This document shows positions 9,681 to 18,920 of a stretch of DNA of 64,000 nucleotides, piece after piece. Positions within the stretch are counted from its first letter, which is position 1. Each line of letters opens with the position of its first letter. The DNA is from Candidatus Puniceispirillum marinum IMCC1322 (GTDB lineage: Bacteria > Pseudomonadota > Alphaproteobacteria > Puniceispirillales > Puniceispirillaceae). The notes under the pieces were generated by a model, which was not told the origin of the DNA, ran no database searches, and saw nothing but the letters and a program-made list of their open reading frames with translations. Both the position numbers and the translations under genes were made by a program. The stretch spans positions 1,798,001 to 1,862,000 of the forward strand of contig NC_014010.1 in assembly GCF_000024465.1 (NCBI RefSeq), given 5' to 3'.

Positions 9681-10501
9681 GCGTTGCTTTCACGCCAATT
9701 TGTATGTAGCTGGATAATCGCCGCGGCGGTTTCTTCGACCGAACGGCGCGTTACATCGATAACGGGCCAGCCAGATCTATTGAACAGACGCCGCGCCTCT
9801 TTGGCTTCTTCTTCGATCGCGCCGATATCGGCATAGGTTTTATTTTCATTATCAAGCATGGCAATCTGGCGGGTTTTGCGGATCGCGCTTAGCCGCTTCG
9901 GATCATTCGTCAGCCCGACGGTAAACAGATCAAGCCCGTCAAGATAATGCGCTGGAAAAGGCACCCCCGGCACCAGCGCATAATTGGCCACCTTATAGCC
10001 ACGATGCGCCAGATACATCGATGTTGGTGTTTTTGAGGTACGTGAAATCCCCACAATCAGAATATCCGCTTCGGCAAGATTGCCCATATTCATGCCATCA
10101 TCATGGCTCACGGCGAAATCAACCGCGGCAACGCGGGCAAAATAGGCCGAATTGATCTGCCGCTGGCCACCTGGCAAATTCTGCTGCGCTTGGCCAAGCA
10201 CGCTCGCCAGCAAATTCACCACCGAATCCAGCACCGACACGGCTGGGATACCCATTTTTTTACAGCGGGCTTCGATTTTATCACGCATGTCTTTATCAAT
10301 GATGCTCATCAGCAAAATGCCCGGATTGCGCATGAGACCCGTGAACATGAGCTCCAGATGCTCATCGGTGCGCACCAATGTCCAGACATGCTCGGTCACA
10401 TCGGCATCGGGGAATTGCGCCAGACAGGCGCGGGTGATCTGATGCACCGTCTCACCGGTCGAATCCGAAACAAGATGAATATGTAATTCTTGACGTGCCA
10501 T
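9677..10501 (-). CDS. DUF299 kinase/pyrophosphorylase (PEP synthase regulatory protein family)
   Basis: Protein of about 274 aa, full length for the family. It has the N-terminal HLVSDSTGET motif and the P-loop-like GISRTSKTPTSMYLA around residues 150-165. Family members phosphorylate and dephosphorylate PEP synthase or PPDK on Thr, using ADP. The open frame reaches 10522, but GAGGA sits just upstream of the ATG at 10501, giving MARQELHIHLVSDSTG. It is the first gene of a tightly overlapping operon with maf, coaE and perhaps dnaQ, and diverges from hemE across the likely replication origin. Confidence 0.92.
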   Translation of the reverse strand: MARQELHIHLVSDSTGETVHQITRACLAQFPDADVTEHVWTLVRTDEHLELMFTGLMRNPGILLMSIIDKDMRDKIEARCKKMGIPAVSVLDSVVNLLASVLGQAQQNLPGGQRQINSAYFARVAAVDFAVSHDDGMNMGNLAEADILIVGISRTSKTPTSMYLAHRGYKVANYALVPGVPFPAHYLDGLDLFTVGLTNDPKRLSAIRKTRQIAMLDNENKTYADIGAIEEEAKEARRLFNRSGWPVIDVTRRSVEETAAAIIQLHTNWRESNA

Positions 10502-10890
10502 GATATCCTCGCTGTTATCCAACCTTACATGGCTATGCTGGCCACGTCATGAGCAAATATCATCAGGCCTGTTGCGATGCGAAAACTAGGGAATAAACCC
10601 TGTGCATGAAATAGGGCAATCTGGGGATAGAAAATAGCATATCTGATTTTGCTATAGATAACCACAATCCGGCCACAGCTCATACATTTGCGGATAAATT
10701 ATCGGTATCAGTTGGGGAAAAGCGGGATAATTACATCAATGGCTGTATTAACAGTAGCTTTGCAAGCCTGTCATTGTTTATAAAACTGGGGATAAAATAG
10801 GTAGAAAACTGTGAATAGGCATATCCACACCCACAACCAAAACAACTACTTTATTTATATAATAATATAGATATATAGAAAACTAGGACC
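10502..10890. other. Candidate chromosomal replication origin (oriC)
   Basis: Non-coding gap between the divergent DUF299 gene and hemE, the position of Cori in Caulobacter. No perfect DnaA box (TTATNCACA) was found. Five sites differ by one base: 10601-10609 (TGTGCATGA), 10689-10697 (TGCGGATAA), 10787-10795 (TGGGGATAA), 10810-10818 (TGTGAATAG) and 10821-10829 (ATATCCACA). An almost pure A+T stretch at about 10848-10882 abuts them and could be the unwinding element. A parAB locus and a parS cluster lie within 10 kb. The assignment rests on synteny plus these motifs. Confidence 0.65.
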
Positions 10891-11916
10891 ATGAGCGGCT
10901 TTTTAAAAACACTGGCTGGACAGAAAATGCCAATCCCGCCAATCTGGATGATGCGGCAAGCAGGACGTTATCTAAAAGAATATAGAGACATTCGAGAAAC
11001 GACACCTGATTTTATCAGTTTTTGTCTGGACGCTGAAAAAGCCAGTAATGTTACAATTCAGCCGATAGTAAGATTCGGATTTGATGCGGCGATCATTTTT
11101 TCAGATATTTTGATGGTGCCATGGGCTTTGGATCGCAATGTACGGTTTAAACCAAATCACGGGCCTATGCTTGACCCTTTGGCTGATGCGGCATCACTTG
11201 ATGAAGCTCTACTTGCCGATGTCCCGACAAAATTAGCACCTGTTGCTAATGCGATTACCCGAACGCGTTCGCTTTTACGTGATGACACGGCTTTGATTGG
11301 TTTTGCTGGCGCGCCTTGGACGGTCATGACCTATATGCTTGAAGGTGGATCTTCAAAGGATTTTAACTTGTCACGCCAGATGCTGTGGAATGACCCGGCA
11401 GGGTTTGACAAAATTATGGATATCGTTACCCAAGCGACAATTGAATTTCTGTGTTTGCAAGCCCATGCTGGTGCCGATGCCTTGATGCTATTTGACAGTT
11501 GGGCAAGTGCCGTTCCCTCTTGGCATCGTGATGCGGTCGTTAATAAACCTGCGGCAACGATTATCGCGGCGCTTCGTGCGCGCGGCATATCTCAGCCAGT
11601 AATCGGTTTCCCCAAAGGTATAGGCGAAGGCATTTTGCCTTACGTTGATCAGGTTGGTGTTGATGCACTTGGCCTTGATCATGGTATGGATATTCGCTGG
11701 GCGCATAAGAATTTACCCGCATATCTGCCTGTACAGGGTAATCTTGATCCGATTAGCTTATTATCGGGTGATGATGTTATGCTTGCCAATATTGATGATA
11801 TTCTTGGGGTTTTTGCTGACCGGCCACATATTTTTAATCTTGGGCACGGCATTACACCTGCCACACCGATCGCGAATGTGACAAAAATGATTACGCATGT
11901 GCGCCAGGCTCGATAG
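10891..11916 (+). CDS. hemE: Uroporphyrinogen decarboxylase
   Basis: Enzyme of 341 aa that decarboxylates uroporphyrinogen III to coproporphyrinogen III in heme synthesis. The family signature PPIWMMRQAGRYL is at about residues 15-27; GFAGAPWTVMTYMLEGG and the C-terminal FNLGHGITPATP are also conserved. The AGGA is unusually close to the ATG (2-3 nt) and follows the AT-rich end of the origin region, so transcription of hemE starts inside or beside oriC, as in Caulobacter. Confidence 0.96.
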   Translation: MSGFLKTLAGQKMPIPPIWMMRQAGRYLKEYRDIRETTPDFISFCLDAEKASNVTIQPIVRFGFDAAIIFSDILMVPWALDRNVRFKPNHGPMLDPLADAASLDEALLADVPTKLAPVANAITRTRSLLRDDTALIGFAGAPWTVMTYMLEGGSSKDFNLSRQMLWNDPAGFDKIMDIVTQATIEFLCLQAHAGADALMLFDSWASAVPSWHRDAVVNKPAATIIAALRARGISQPVIGFPKGIGEGILPYVDQVGVDALGLDHGMDIRWAHKNLPAYLPVQGNLDPISLLSGDDVMLANIDDILGVFADRPHIFNLGHGITPATPIANVTKMITHVRQAR

Positions 11917-11935
11917 CTGGGATTAAGGAATAGTG

Positions 11936-12364
11936 ATGAGTTATGAAATTATTAAGGCATTGCATATCATCTCGGTAATATCCTGGATGGCAGGCTTATT
12001 ATATTTACCTCGGTTATTTGTCTATCACGCTGACGCCCCGCTTGGTTCGGTTCAGGCCGAAACTTTCAAAGTTATGGAACGCCGGCTGTTAAAAGCGATC
12101 ATGAATCCGGCGATGATTGCATCTTTTATCTTTGGCTTATGGATGCTTGCGCTTAATCATGCGCTGATCTATGAGCTCTGGTTCATTGTAAAATTCGTCT
12201 GTGTCATTCTCATGGCTGGCTGTCATGGCAAATTTTCCAAAATGCGGCGTTTGCTTGAAAATGACGAAAAACCGTTATCCTCAAAAGCATATCGGATCTG
12301 GAACGAGGTGCCGACGGTGCTGATGATCGTTATAATCGTCATGGCAGTGGTCAAGCCATTCTAG
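11936..12364 (+). CDS. hemJ: Protoporphyrinogen IX oxidase HemJ
   Basis: Integral membrane protein of 142 aa with four hydrophobic helices, matching HemJ (UPF0093). Conserved features are the N-terminal histidine in ALHIISVISWMAGLLYLPRLFVYH and the basic segment KCHGKFSKMRR-like region AGCHGKFSKMRR. It converts protoporphyrinogen IX to protoporphyrin IX. The gene is 19 bp after hemE, forming a hemE-hemJ unit. A GTG three bases upstream is in frame, but the ATG at 11936 has the better AAGGA spacing. Confidence 0.92.
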   Translation: MSYEIIKALHIISVISWMAGLLYLPRLFVYHADAPLGSVQAETFKVMERRLLKAIMNPAMIASFIFGLWMLALNHALIYELWFIVKFVCVILMAGCHGKFSKMRRLLENDEKPLSSKAYRIWNEVPTVLMIVIIVMAVVKPF

Positions 12365-12416
12365 CGTCAGTGCGCATCTAAGCTAAATATGATGTAAATG
12401 CTTAATGGCCGTTGCC

Positions 12417-12478
12417 TTGACTTTTAACGCAAATTAAACTTATATTATGCCTGTATATATCAGGGAGCCGCCCGGCTC
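12417..12478 (+). promoter_or_regulatory. Probable rho promoter and leader hairpin
   Basis: TTGACT at 12417-12422 and TATATT at 12441-12446 are spaced by 18 bp, a good sigma-70-type match. Downstream, GAGCCG/CGGCTC at 12465-12478 forms a short GC stem in the leader. rho is autoregulated in several bacteria through its leader; that is not shown here. Confidence 0.5.
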
Positions 12479-12509
12479 ACTAAACCGATATATATAATCC
12501 CGTTTACCG

Positions 12510-13781
12510 ATGAGTCATATTATGCACCTTCAGGAACTAAAGCAGAAATCACCCGCCGATCTTTTGGCTTATGCCGAAGAGCTGGAAATCGAAAACGCCA
12601 GCACTTTGCGCAAACAGGATATGATGTTTGCGATCTTGAAACAGCTCGCTGATAATGACGTATCTATTTATGGTAGCGGTGTTCTCGAAGTCCTATCGGA
12701 TGGTTTTGGTTTTCTACGCGCGCCTGAGTCAAATTACTTGCCAGGCCCGGATGATATTTATGTGTCACCTAGTCAGGTACGGCGCTTTAGCTTGCGCACA
12801 GGTGATACAGTTGAAGGCGAGATCCGCGCGCCTAAGGATGGCGAACGTTATTTTGCTTTGCTTAAAATTCAAACCATCAATTTTGAAGAGCCTAGCGCAG
12901 TTCGCCAGCGCATCAATTTTGACAATCTGACGCCTTTATATCCGGAAGAAAAACTTACCCTTGAATTGCCATTTGACCCGGATAAGAAAGACAACACCCC
13001 GCGGGTGATCGATCTTGTCGCGCCAATGGGTAAAGGTCAGCGTGGGTTGATCGTGGCGCCGCCGCGCACAGGTAAAACAATGATGCTGCAAAGCATCGCC
13101 CATGCAATCTCGGAAAATCATCCGGAAGTCTATTTGATTGTTCTGCTGATTGACGAACGCCCTGAAGAAGTCACTGATATGCAGCGTTCAGTCAAAGGCG
13201 AGGTGATTTCGTCAACCTTTGACGAACCAGCTTCACGACACGTGCAAGTAACTGAAATGGTTATAGAAAAAGCAAAACGTCTTGTTGAGCATAAGCGTGA
13301 TGTGGTGATTTTACTTGATTCGATTACGCGTCTGGCACGGGCCTATAACACGGTTGTGCCATCATCTGGCAAGGTGCTGACAGGTGGTGTTGATGCCAAT
13401 GCGCTCCAGCGGCCAAAGCGTTTCTTTGGTGCGGCGCGTAATATTGAAGAAGGTGGCTCACTGACCATCATTGCAACGGCTTTGATCGAAACCGGTTCGC
13501 GTATGGACGAAGTGATCTTTGAAGAATTCAAAGGCACCGGTAATAGTGAAGTGATTTTGGATCGTAAATTATCTGATAAGCGGACATTCCCGGCGATTGA
13601 TATCACCAAGTCAGGTACGCGTAAGGAAGAATTGCTTGTCGATAAAGGCACATTGGCCAAGATGTGGGTGTTACGCCGGATTCTCATGCAGATGGGCGCG
13701 ATCGATGCGATGGAATTCCTCACTGATAAGCTGAAACATTCAAAAACAAATGATGATTTCTTCGATCAGATGAATAGCTAA
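12510..13781 (+). CDS. rho: Transcription termination factor Rho
   Basis: Hexameric RNA helicase/ATPase of 423 aa. The N-terminal domain ([20 protein letters not shown]), the cold-shock-like RNA-binding domain ([26 protein letters not shown]), the Walker A loop APPRTGKT near residue 183 and the R/Q-loop segment [22 protein letters not shown] are all present. No strong ribosome site precedes the ATG at 12510; an ATG 12 bp later (12522, MHLQELK) is an alternative start. The stop is followed at once by a tandem array of hairpins. Confidence 0.97.
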   Translation: MSHIMHLQELKQKSPADLLAYAEELEIENASTLRKQDMMFAILKQLADNDVSIYGSGVLEVLSDGFGFLRAPESNYLPGPDDIYVSPSQVRRFSLRTGDTVEGEIRAPKDGERYFALLKIQTINFEEPSAVRQRINFDNLTPLYPEEKLTLELPFDPDKKDNTPRVIDLVAPMGKGQRGLIVAPPRTGKTMMLQSIAHAISENHPEVYLIVLLIDERPEEVTDMQRSVKGEVISSTFDEPASRHVQVTEMVIEKAKRLVEHKRDVVILLDSITRLARAYNTVVPSSGKVLTGGVDANALQRPKRFFGAARNIEEGGSLTIIATALIETGSRMDEVIFEEFKGTGNSEVILDRKLSDKRTFPAIDITKSGTRKEELLVDKGTLAKMWVLRRILMQMGAIDAMEFLTDKLKHSKTNDDFFDQMNS

Positions 13782-13985
13782 GCATCATCCGACTGTTAAG
13801 TCGGGAGATGATGCGGCATGATAAAAGAATTAAGCATCATCCGACTGTTAAGTCGGGAGATGATGCGGCATGATAAAAGAATTAAGCATCATCCGACTGT
13901 TAAGTCGGGAGATGATGCGGCATGATAAAAGAATTAAGCATCATCCGACTGTTAAGTCGGGAGATGATGCGGCATGATAAAAGAA
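13782..13985. repeat. 52-bp tandem hairpin array, 4 copies, 3' of rho
   Basis: Four copies with a 52-bp period begin at 13782, 13834, 13886 and 13938, directly after the rho stop codon. Each copy has a 33-nt palindrome: outer arms GCATCATC and GATGATGC, inner arms CCGACT and AGTCGG, loop GTTA, then a constant spacer GGCATGATAAAAGAATTAA. No T-tract follows, so these are not standard intrinsic terminators. Copies are essentially identical, suggesting recent expansion or homogenisation. The same outer arms recur at 21495 and 28684. Confidence 0.9.
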
Positions 13986-13989
13986 ACAA

Positions 13990-14031
13990 GCCTCATCCAA
14001 TCAAGCGCAGCGTAGAGTGATAAGATGATCG
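13990..14031. repeat. Single copy of the parB-array hairpin element
   Basis: This segment starts GCCTCATCCAATCAAGCGCA and ends GATAAGATGATCG. It is a near copy of the 54-bp unit found four times after parB (21495-21707), so the two hairpin types coexist side by side after rho. The rest of the gap up to 14123 shows no gene. Confidence 0.75.
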
Positions 14032-14123
14032 TGTTCACATAAGCATGATCCAGCGAAGCACCAGGTTACCTAATAATATAACCGTAGCCTAATAAAGAGC
14101 TACCGTATTACCTGAAGCCAAAA

Positions 14124-14139
14124 TGTTTCACGTGAAACA
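14124..14139. promoter_or_regulatory. parS: parS site 1
   Basis: Perfect palindrome TGTTTCACGTGAAACA, the consensus ParB-binding centromere site. The symmetry extends outward by AAAA/TTTT. It lies between the rho-distal repeats and the 3' end of the ogt gene. Confidence 0.95.
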
Positions 14140-14149
14140 TTTTCACCCG

Positions 14150-14665
14150 TTAACGGTGCCCATGTTCATGTTTGATAAGCCAGTCCTTACGCCCAAGGTT
14201 TTCTGGGTCTTTGGGGCTGCTCATATCGCCACCGCCATAATTGCCTAATGATCCGTCTGATCTAACAACACGGTGACAAGGATAGATAATCGGGATTGGA
14301 TTGCGTGCACAGGCTGAACCGGCGGCACGTGGCGCGTTGGGTTTGTCAGCCATCGCGGCAAATTGCTTATAGGAAACCGTTGTGCCATAGGGAATTTGCG
14401 CCATGATGCTGAGCCAGTCACATCCGCTTTTGCTTTTGCCTTCGGGGGCCAGCGGCAGATCAAAGCTTGTGCGGGTGCCAGCCAGATAATCCAGAATCTG
14501 CTGTTTTGTTTCACGTGAAACATGATCTATTGGCTCTTGGGCTCCATCATATCCATTACGCCAAGGCGATTGTTGCCAATCTAGCCGGATCAAGGACGTG
14601 CCGTCACTTATAGGTCGCATCCATCCCAAAGGCGTGTGAAATGTGATATAAAACTGTTCAGTCAT
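14150..14665 (-). CDS. ogt: Methylated-DNA--protein-cysteine methyltransferase
   Basis: Suicide repair protein of about 171 aa that removes alkyl groups from O6-alkylguanine. The active-site motif IIYPCHRVVRSDGSLGNYGGG holds the acceptor Cys, and GTTVSYKQFAAMADKPNAPRAAG is the helix-turn-helix. The open frame extends to 14713, but MTEQFYITFHTPLGWM at 14665 is the natural N-terminus. A perfect parS lies inside the gene (14507-14522) and is read as VSRET. Unlike its neighbours it is on the minus strand, inserted between rho and mnmE. Confidence 0.92.
   Translation of the reverse strand: MTEQFYITFHTPLGWMRPISDGTSLIRLDWQQSPWRNGYDGAQEPIDHVSRETKQQILDYLAGTRTSFDLPLAPEGKSKSGCDWLSIMAQIPYGTTVSYKQFAAMADKPNAPRAAGSACARNPIPIIYPCHRVVRSDGSLGNYGGGDMSSPKDPENLGRKDWLIKHEHGHR
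14507..14522. promoter_or_regulatory. parS: parS site 2, inside ogt
   Basis: Perfect 16-bp parS palindrome embedded in the coding sequence of ogt, where it encodes VSRET. Its flanks do not extend the palindrome, unlike the intergenic sites. Confidence 0.93.
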
Positions 14666-14754
14666 AATCCCGACCCTGTTGTTAAAGGGGTGGTCTGATG
14701 TCACTCTTGACATGTTCTCAGGGTACTTTACCTCTATTCAGATCATTTTAAAAA

Positions 14755-14770
14755 TGTTTCACGTGAAACA
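14755..14770. promoter_or_regulatory. parS: parS site 3
   Basis: Perfect 16-bp parS palindrome with AAAA/TTTT extension, in the gap between the divergent ogt and mnmE genes and 21 bp before the 19-bp tandem array. Confidence 0.95.
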
Positions 14771-14791
14771 TTTTACCAAACAGACCGTGTG

Positions 14792-14905
14792 ATGCCAGAT
14801 AGGCTTCTTAATGCCAGATAGGCTTCTTAATGCCAGATAGGCTTCTTAATGCCAGATAGGCTTCTTAATGCCAGATAGGCTTCTTAATGCCAGATAGGCT
14901 TCTTA
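14792..14905. repeat. 19-bp tandem repeat, 6 copies, upstream of mnmE
   Basis: Six identical copies of ATGCCAGATAGGCTTCTTA start at 14792, 14811, 14830, 14849, 14868 and 14887. Every copy begins with ATG; the last is in frame with mnmE. Each contains the short inverted match GCC...GGC. The array lies in the mnmE leader and could vary in copy number by slippage. Confidence 0.93.
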
Positions 14906-14919
14906 ATGAAAGACCCGCA

Positions 14920-16263
14920 ATGACAGGCGCTACATTCAATGACACTATTTTTGCGCTAGCAACCCCGCCAGGGCGTTCGGCTATCGCCATTGTGCGGATC
15001 AGCGGAAAAAAGGCCGCCTATGCGGCGGATGCTTTTGATGTGCGCTGTCCCAAAATGGGGCGGTTTGCCGTGCGCCGCCTCAAAAATGCTGATGGCCAGC
15101 CAATTGACGAAGTGCTGCTTCTTTATATGCAGGCACCGCGGTCTCCGACTGGCGAGGATGTATTGGAAATCCATTGCCATGGAAGTCAGGCGGTGCAGAC
15201 GATGATTCTTGATAGATTAGCCCAGATAGCGGGGTTCCGTCCGGCTTTACCAGGCGAGTTTACCCGCCGTGCCTTTGGCAATGATAAATTCGACCTGTCG
15301 GGTGTCGAGGGTCTGGCTGATCTGATCGATGCGGAAACCCCTGCCCAGCTGCATCAGGCATGGGCACAACTTGATGGGGCTTTGCGCAAACCGGTTACGG
15401 CGTGGCGCGAAACGCTGATCAGCTTGGCTGGCCAGCTCGAAGCGCTGATTGATTTTGCCGATGAGGATCTGCCAGCCTCGGTTGAAGCGGCCTTGCGTAC
15501 AAGTACCGCAACGCTGATTAGCGAAATAGCTGCCATTATGGCGGATAATAAAGCAGGCGAAGTCATCCGTGATGGCGTAAAGGTGGCCTTGCTTGGGTCG
15601 GTGAATGCGGGCAAGTCAACCGCCTTGAATGCCATTTCGGGTCGTGATGCGGTTATCACCTCGGCTGAGGCAGGCACCACACGCGATATCGTTGCGGTTA
15701 AAATGGATCTGGGTGGCGTGCCCGTGACCTTTATGGATACGGCTGGATTGCGTGATGGTGCGGGGGCTATCGAAGCCGAAGGCATCCGTCGTGCTCGTCA
15801 GGCTGGCCGTGATGCTGATTTTGGCCTGATTATCCTTGATGGCAGTGATCCAAAATGGCCAGATCATCTGGCCGAGATTAGCGATTTGACAGGCGGCCAG
15901 CATTTAATCGTCCTCAATAAATGCGATCTGGGGCTGGTGGGGTCGGTACCCGAAGGCGCGTTACATCTCAGCTTGCGCGATCATAAAGATGTCGAAGTGC
16001 TGATTGCGGCGATCACAAAGGCGATTGCGCCGCTTAATCAGGATGGTCAGAGTGCGATTATCACGCGGGCGCGGCATCGCGACGCGTTGATGGGGGCGAT
16101 GCAGAGTCTTGAACGCGGCCTGACGCATGATTTTAATGTGAATCCGGAATTGGCGGCCGAAGATTTCCGGATGGCGGCGACGGCCTTGGGACGGATAACT
16201 GGCAAAATCGATGTCGAAGATTTACTTGGGTCTATTTTTTCATCCTTTTGTATTGGCAAATAG
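14920..16263 (+). CDS. mnmE: tRNA modification GTPase MnmE
   Basis: GTPase of about 447 aa that, with MnmG, installs the cmnm5 group on wobble uridine 34. The N-terminal folate-binding domain begins FNDTIFALATPPGRSAIAIVRISG; the G domain has GSVNAGKST (G1), AGTTRDIV (G2), DTAGLRD (G3) and NKCD (G4); the C-terminus is the conserved FCIGK. The frame is open from the ATG at 14887, inside the last copy of the 19-bp repeat, but the ATG at 14920 matches the family N-terminus better. It is followed by mnmG after a 562-bp gap holding three parS sites. Confidence 0.95.
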   Translation: MTGATFNDTIFALATPPGRSAIAIVRISGKKAAYAADAFDVRCPKMGRFAVRRLKNADGQPIDEVLLLYMQAPRSPTGEDVLEIHCHGSQAVQTMILDRLAQIAGFRPALPGEFTRRAFGNDKFDLSGVEGLADLIDAETPAQLHQAWAQLDGALRKPVTAWRETLISLAGQLEALIDFADEDLPASVEAALRTSTATLISEIAAIMADNKAGEVIRDGVKVALLGSVNAGKSTALNAISGRDAVITSAEAGTTRDIVAVKMDLGGVPVTFMDTAGLRDGAGAIEAEGIRRARQAGRDADFGLIILDGSDPKWPDHLAEISDLTGGQHLIVLNKCDLGLVGSVPEGALHLSLRDHKDVEVLIAAITKAIAPLNQDGQSAIITRARHRDALMGAMQSLERGLTHDFNVNPELAAEDFRMAATALGRITGKIDVEDLLGSIFSSFCIGK

Positions 16264-16345
16264 CCTCAAAGACGCCGTGGTTGAACGCTTTGTTTAGGCC
16301 ATTTGGGTAAATCATCCCTGGTATTATGATTTATGTGCCTCAAAA

Positions 16346-16361
16346 TGTTTCACGTGAAACA
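16346..16361. promoter_or_regulatory. parS: parS site 4
   Basis: Perfect 16-bp parS palindrome with AAAA/TTTT extension, 82 bp after the mnmE stop. Confidence 0.95.
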
Positions 16362-16503
16362 TTTTCCGGTTGTTCATTCCGATGACGGCGTCTTGATTGG
16401 TGTATTATTAAGCTGTCTATTGGGGTTTATGCGCATTTAAGCGGTTGATTACCATTATTTCTGGTGGCTTTGGTTGCAGATCGGCATGAAAGCTGCCTCA
16501 AAA

Positions 16504-16519
16504 TGTTTCACGTGAAACA
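16504..16519. promoter_or_regulatory. parS: parS site 5
   Basis: Perfect 16-bp core; the right extension is TTTG rather than TTTT. Confidence 0.95.
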
Positions 16520-16642
16520 TTTGTGATTTACCTACCGCATGAATAGGGCCAAACTTCATTTGGGGTTAAATCCCTTTAATTTGTGGGAAATTCACGCCCT
16601 TAAGCTAGATCAGGCCGGATTGGGCTAGAGTGGGGATGAAAA

Positions 16643-16658
16643 TGTTTCACGTGAAACA
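16643..16658. promoter_or_regulatory. parS: parS site 6
   Basis: Perfect 16-bp core with AAAA/TTTT extension, about 170 bp before the mnmG start. Confidence 0.95.
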
Positions 16659-16825
16659 TTTTAGTGATTTACCTGCCACATCATCTAACAATGCGGCACA
16701 AATCCATAATTTGTGCTATGTTCGCCCCGCATTTGATTATAACGGTGAATTTTCGGCATTGGATTAGGCGCTGATAGCTGAATGAAACCCTGATAGAACC
16801 GACTAAGATAGCGAAATAGGAAAGA

Positions 16826-18772
16826 ATGAAATCTGCATTTGATGTCATTGTTGTAGGTGGGGGGCATGCTGGCTGTGAAGCCGCGGCGGCGGCGTCACGT
16901 ATGGGTGCGGCGGTGGCCTTGGTCACAATGCGCGCTGACCGCATTGGCGAAATGTCATGCAATCCGGCGATTGGCGGGCTTGGTAAAGGCCATCTTGTGC
17001 GCGAGATTGACGCGCTTGATGGGCTTATGGGGCGGGCGATTGACCGGGCAGGAATCCAGTTCCGCATGTTGAATAAATCACGTGGCCCGGCTGTGCATGG
17101 CCCGCGTGCCCAAGCTGACCGCGCGCTATATCGTGCCGCGATACAAGAATTTCTGAATGAGGATGATCATATCACCATCATCGAGGCGGCGGTTGGTGAT
17201 CTGCTGGTTGACGATATGGCTGCTGGCCTGACAGGCGCGCCCCGTCAGGTGACGGGGATTATCTGCGAAGATGGGCGAGAATTGAAAGCGGCAAGCGTCG
17301 TTTTGACAACGGGTACATTTCTGGGTGGTTTGATTCATCTTGGCAATGAGCGTACCGAAGCAGGTCGGATTGGCGAAGCGCCGTCAAATATGCTGGCCAC
17401 ACGTCTGGCGGATCTGGCCTTGCCGCTAGGCCGGTTGAAAACCGGTACACCGCCGCGCCTTGATGGCCGGACGATTGACTGGTCGGTGCTGGAGATGCAG
17501 CCTGCCGATAACCCGCCGATTCCCTTTTCGACAATGACCGATAAAATCACTGTGCCGCAGATCGAATGCGGGATCACCCGCACGACGGCCAAAACCCACC
17601 GGATCATTGCCGAATCGATACATTTATCGGCGGTGTTCAATGGTAATATTTCGGGTCAGGGACCTCGCTATTGCCCCTCGATCGAAGACAAGGTGAACCG
17701 GTTTGCCGATAAGGACTCGCATCAGCTGTTTCTTGAACCTGAAGGGCTTGATGACCATACGATTTACCCGAATGGTATTTCGACAAGCCTGCCGCGCGAT
17801 GTGCAGGAGGCGCTTGTCAAAACCATACCCGGGCTTGAGCAGACGGTTATTCTGCAACATGGCTATGCGATTGAGTATAATTTTGTCGATCCGCGCGCCT
17901 TGCGCCAGACATTGGAATTGCGTGTCTTGCCTGGCCTGTATCTAGCGGGTCAGATCAATGGCACCACAGGGTATGAAGAAGCCGCCGCGCAAGGCTTGAT
18001 GGCTGGGGTTAATGCCGCCCTCGCCGCGGCCTCTGGTGATAATAGGCAAAAGACCAGTTTTACGCTTGATCGTGCTGATGCCTATATCGGGGTGATGATC
18101 GATGATCTGATTTCCAAGGGCGCGCCCGAACCCTACCGGATGTTTACGTCACGCGCCGAATATCGGCTGTTGCTTCGTGCCGATAATGCCGATCAACGTC
18201 TAACCGAAAAAGGCATGGCGATTGGCTGTGTGGGTAGCGCGCGACAAAACGTCTGGCATCGCAAGCATAAGCAACTGGCCAAGGCAAAGGCCACATTATT
18301 GTCACTCACCGCATCGGGCAAGGATCTGGAAATAGCTGGCCTGCCAAAGCCCCGCGATGGCGGCAAACGCACAGCGGCAGATATGCTCAGCCTTGAAGGC
18401 ATCACCATCGACCGGCTGACGCCATTATGGCCGGAACTGGCAAATATCGCATCACTTTATCATGCCCAGCTTGAAGCCGATTATCGCTATGCAGGCTATG
18501 TGGCGCGCCAGAAAGCCGATATTGATGCGCTGCGGCGTGACGAAGCCACGGCGATTCCCGATGATCTTGATTTTTCGGTGATTGGCGGCCTGTCGGCCGA
18601 AGCACAAGATGTATTGAAACGTCGCCAGCCTGAAACGATTGGACAGGCGAATCGGCTTGCAGGGTTGACACCGGCATCGGTGGTTGCGGTTTTGCGGCAT
18701 CTGCGGCGTCGTGAAGATGCAGCCTATAACACCAAGCCTGACGTTTCGGTTATGCGGCGCGAGACCATATGA
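16826..18772 (+). CDS. mnmG: tRNA uridine-5-carboxymethylaminomethyl modification enzyme MnmG (GidA)
   Basis: FAD-dependent partner of MnmE, 648 aa. The dinucleotide-binding motif [15 protein letters not shown] is at the N-terminus; [24 protein letters not shown] and the [11 protein letters not shown] and LKTGTPPRL motifs are diagnostic. The C-terminal helical domain that binds MnmE ([15 protein letters not shown]) is complete. RBS AGGAAAGA precedes the ATG. It lies in the conserved mnmE-mnmG-rsmG-parA-parB order. Confidence 0.97.
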   Translation: MKSAFDVIVVGGGHAGCEAAAAASRMGAAVALVTMRADRIGEMSCNPAIGGLGKGHLVREIDALDGLMGRAIDRAGIQFRMLNKSRGPAVHGPRAQADRALYRAAIQEFLNEDDHITIIEAAVGDLLVDDMAAGLTGAPRQVTGIICEDGRELKAASVVLTTGTFLGGLIHLGNERTEAGRIGEAPSNMLATRLADLALPLGRLKTGTPPRLDGRTIDWSVLEMQPADNPPIPFSTMTDKITVPQIECGITRTTAKTHRIIAESIHLSAVFNGNISGQGPRYCPSIEDKVNRFADKDSHQLFLEPEGLDDHTIYPNGISTSLPRDVQEALVKTIPGLEQTVILQHGYAIEYNFVDPRALRQTLELRVLPGLYLAGQINGTTGYEEAAAQGLMAGVNAALAAASGDNRQKTSFTLDRADAYIGVMIDDLISKGAPEPYRMFTSRAEYRLLLRADNADQRLTEKGMAIGCVGSARQNVWHRKHKQLAKAKATLLSLTASGKDLEIAGLPKPRDGGKRTAADMLSLEGITIDRLTPLWPELANIASLYHAQLEADYRYAGYVARQKADIDALRRDEATAIPDDLDFSVIGGLSAEAQDVLKRRQPETIGQANRLAGLTPASVVAVLRHLRRREDAAYNTKPDVSVMRRETI

Positions 18773-18802
18773 TGCTTATAGCCCGTCTTCAGTTCCTAAA
18801 AA

Positions 18803-18818
18803 TGTTTCACGTGAAACA
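18803..18818. promoter_or_regulatory. parS: parS site 7
   Basis: Perfect 16-bp parS palindrome with AAAA/TTTT extension, 31 bp after the mnmG stop in the 148-bp gap before rsmG. Confidence 0.95.
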
Positions 18819-18920
18819 TTTTGTATATGAGCTCGTTTCATATGCCGATATCGGGTACCATAAGGCGCGCTTTAAGACGTTATCGGGGATATTGATCAGC
18901 TATGTTGGGGCGGTGCTAGC

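Larger units (their letters stand above)
16264..16825. other. Non-coding mnmE-mnmG gap with three parS sites
   Basis: No credible gene was found in these 562 bp. Besides parS sites 4-6, the sequence after site 5 (GTGATTTACCTACCGCAT, 16522-16539) is nearly repeated after site 6 (GTGATTTACCTGCCACAT, 16664-16681). This shows that at least one parS arose by duplication with flanking DNA. The mnmG promoter should lie in the last 100 bp. Confidence 0.8.

Noticed and set aside
13782-13985. CRISPR array
   Set aside because: Copies are contiguous with identical spacers; a CRISPR needs unique spacers between repeats. The same holds for the arrays at 21495 and 28684.
13782-13985. Standard intrinsic terminators after rho
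   Set aside because: Stems are strong but no T-run follows any copy.
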